Below, piece by piece: positions 63,616 to 64,000 of a stretch of 64,000 bases of DNA. Source of the stretch: Anniella stebbinsi. Its lineage: Eukaryota; Chordata; Lepidosauria; Squamata; Anniellidae. The first letter of the stretch is position 1. Every line of letters starts with the position of its first letter. A model generated the notes under the pieces. The model was not told where the DNA came from and searched no databases. It worked only from the letters and a program-made list of their open reading frames with translations. A program made the position numbers and the translations under genes. Location of the stretch: positions 32,489,001 to 32,553,000 of the forward strand of contig JARDYH010000003.1 in assembly GCA_029215795.1 (NCBI GenBank), read 5' to 3'.

Positions 63616-64000
63616 TTCCCTTGTTCTGAGTATGTCAGGGCCATGGGAGAACTGTGGATCCTGCAAATCCACAACCTCTCCTGGCGCTCCCATGGAAGAC
63701 TGCCCCCAGCCCTGATCTTCCCCTTGTTTGTCACTACTGATGCTGAAGCTCCAGTGTCAGAGAGGTAAATGCTGCAGAGGCTTCTATGGGGTATACGAGG
63801 GCATCCAAGGTCAGACCTTGTCTTTGCCCACAGAGGGGGAAATCTGAAAAAGCCCTGAAAAAATAGGATTGGAACCTTAATCCAATAGGATTCCAGGGCA
63901 GTGAACAAGTTTATACTGCAAAACATTAAAGTGTACAGTAAACCATAACATTAACAATTATATGAGGCAGCTAAGGCATTACACAACTTAAAATGTCCGG

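Larger units (their letters stand above)
50667..64000. other. MYH9: MYH9 intron 1 (3' part)
   Basis: At least 13.3 kb and continuing beyond the window; the non-coding first exon and promoter were not recognised here and no CpG-rich stretch was seen. Listed inside: small hairpins (51259-51301, 63583-63615), MITEs (51815-51955, 57425-57572, 59101-59400, 60022-60150, 60151-60262), a decayed LINE RT (53515-53760), a CR1 tail (55566-55706), a 29-bp duplication (58444-58501) and a tRNA-type SINE (59868-59995). Homopolymer runs occur at 56258-56268 (G) and 58543-58557 (C). 51956-53514, 53761-55565, 55707-57424, 57573-58443 and 60263-63582 show nothing I can support. Confidence 0.75.

Noticed and set aside
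50667..64000. MYH9 promoter or first exon inside the window
   Set aside because: No CpG-rich region or convincing exon with a GT donor was found; intron 1 of MYH9 is known to be very long in other vertebrates, so exon 1 probably lies beyond 64000.

Overview
This window is nuclear DNA from an amniote, most likely a squamate reptile (lizard). It contains one protein-coding gene, the 5' half of MYH9 (non-muscle myosin heavy chain IIA), on the minus strand. Codon positions follow mammalian MYH9 numbering exactly (P-loop at 174-181, R702 at 702). The reptile assignment rests on the repeats: CR1-type tails ending in attctatg units, L2-like LINE tails ending in a 'gcggtatagaaatgcaat' motif, a 5S-rRNA-derived SINE fragment, a tRNA-type SINE, many short palindromic DNA transposons, and two DIRS tyrosine-recombinase retrotransposons. 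The species cannot be named from the sequence.

Layout, in MYH9 transcription order (right to left). 64000-50667 is the 3' part of intron 1; no 5' UTR exon was recognised. Exon 2, with the start codon, is at 50666-50314. Intron 2 (13.6 kb) holds a nested transposon stack (47054-48437) and a deleted DIRS element (37318-41880). Exons 3 to 18 then follow with canonical GT-AG junctions and an uninterrupted frame. A longer DIRS element (7532-13432) sits in intron 12. Exon 19 runs off the left edge. About 794 codons are present: the SH3-like N-terminus, the whole motor (P-loop, switch I, switch II, SH1/SH2 helices), the converter and the start of the IQ region. The rest of the neck, the rod and the tail lie outside the window.

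Everything else is intron, and most recognisable intronic content is mobile-element debris. Both DIRS copies lie in the same orientation as MYH9. Each has inverted terminal repeats and an internal complementary region that reads as the reverse complement of the element's own circle junction. Both are defective: copy 1 has an amber codon in gag, frameshifts in RT and a lost recombinase arginine; copy 2 has lost the RT palm and the front of the recombinase. The most unusual structures are the three-layer nest in intron 2 (palindromic MITE split by a hAT element with a perfect 8-bp target duplication, itself containing a third MITE) and two long hairpins about 140 nt upstream of the exon 8 and exon 13 acceptors. 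I saw no CRISPR array, operon or other prokaryotic-type system.
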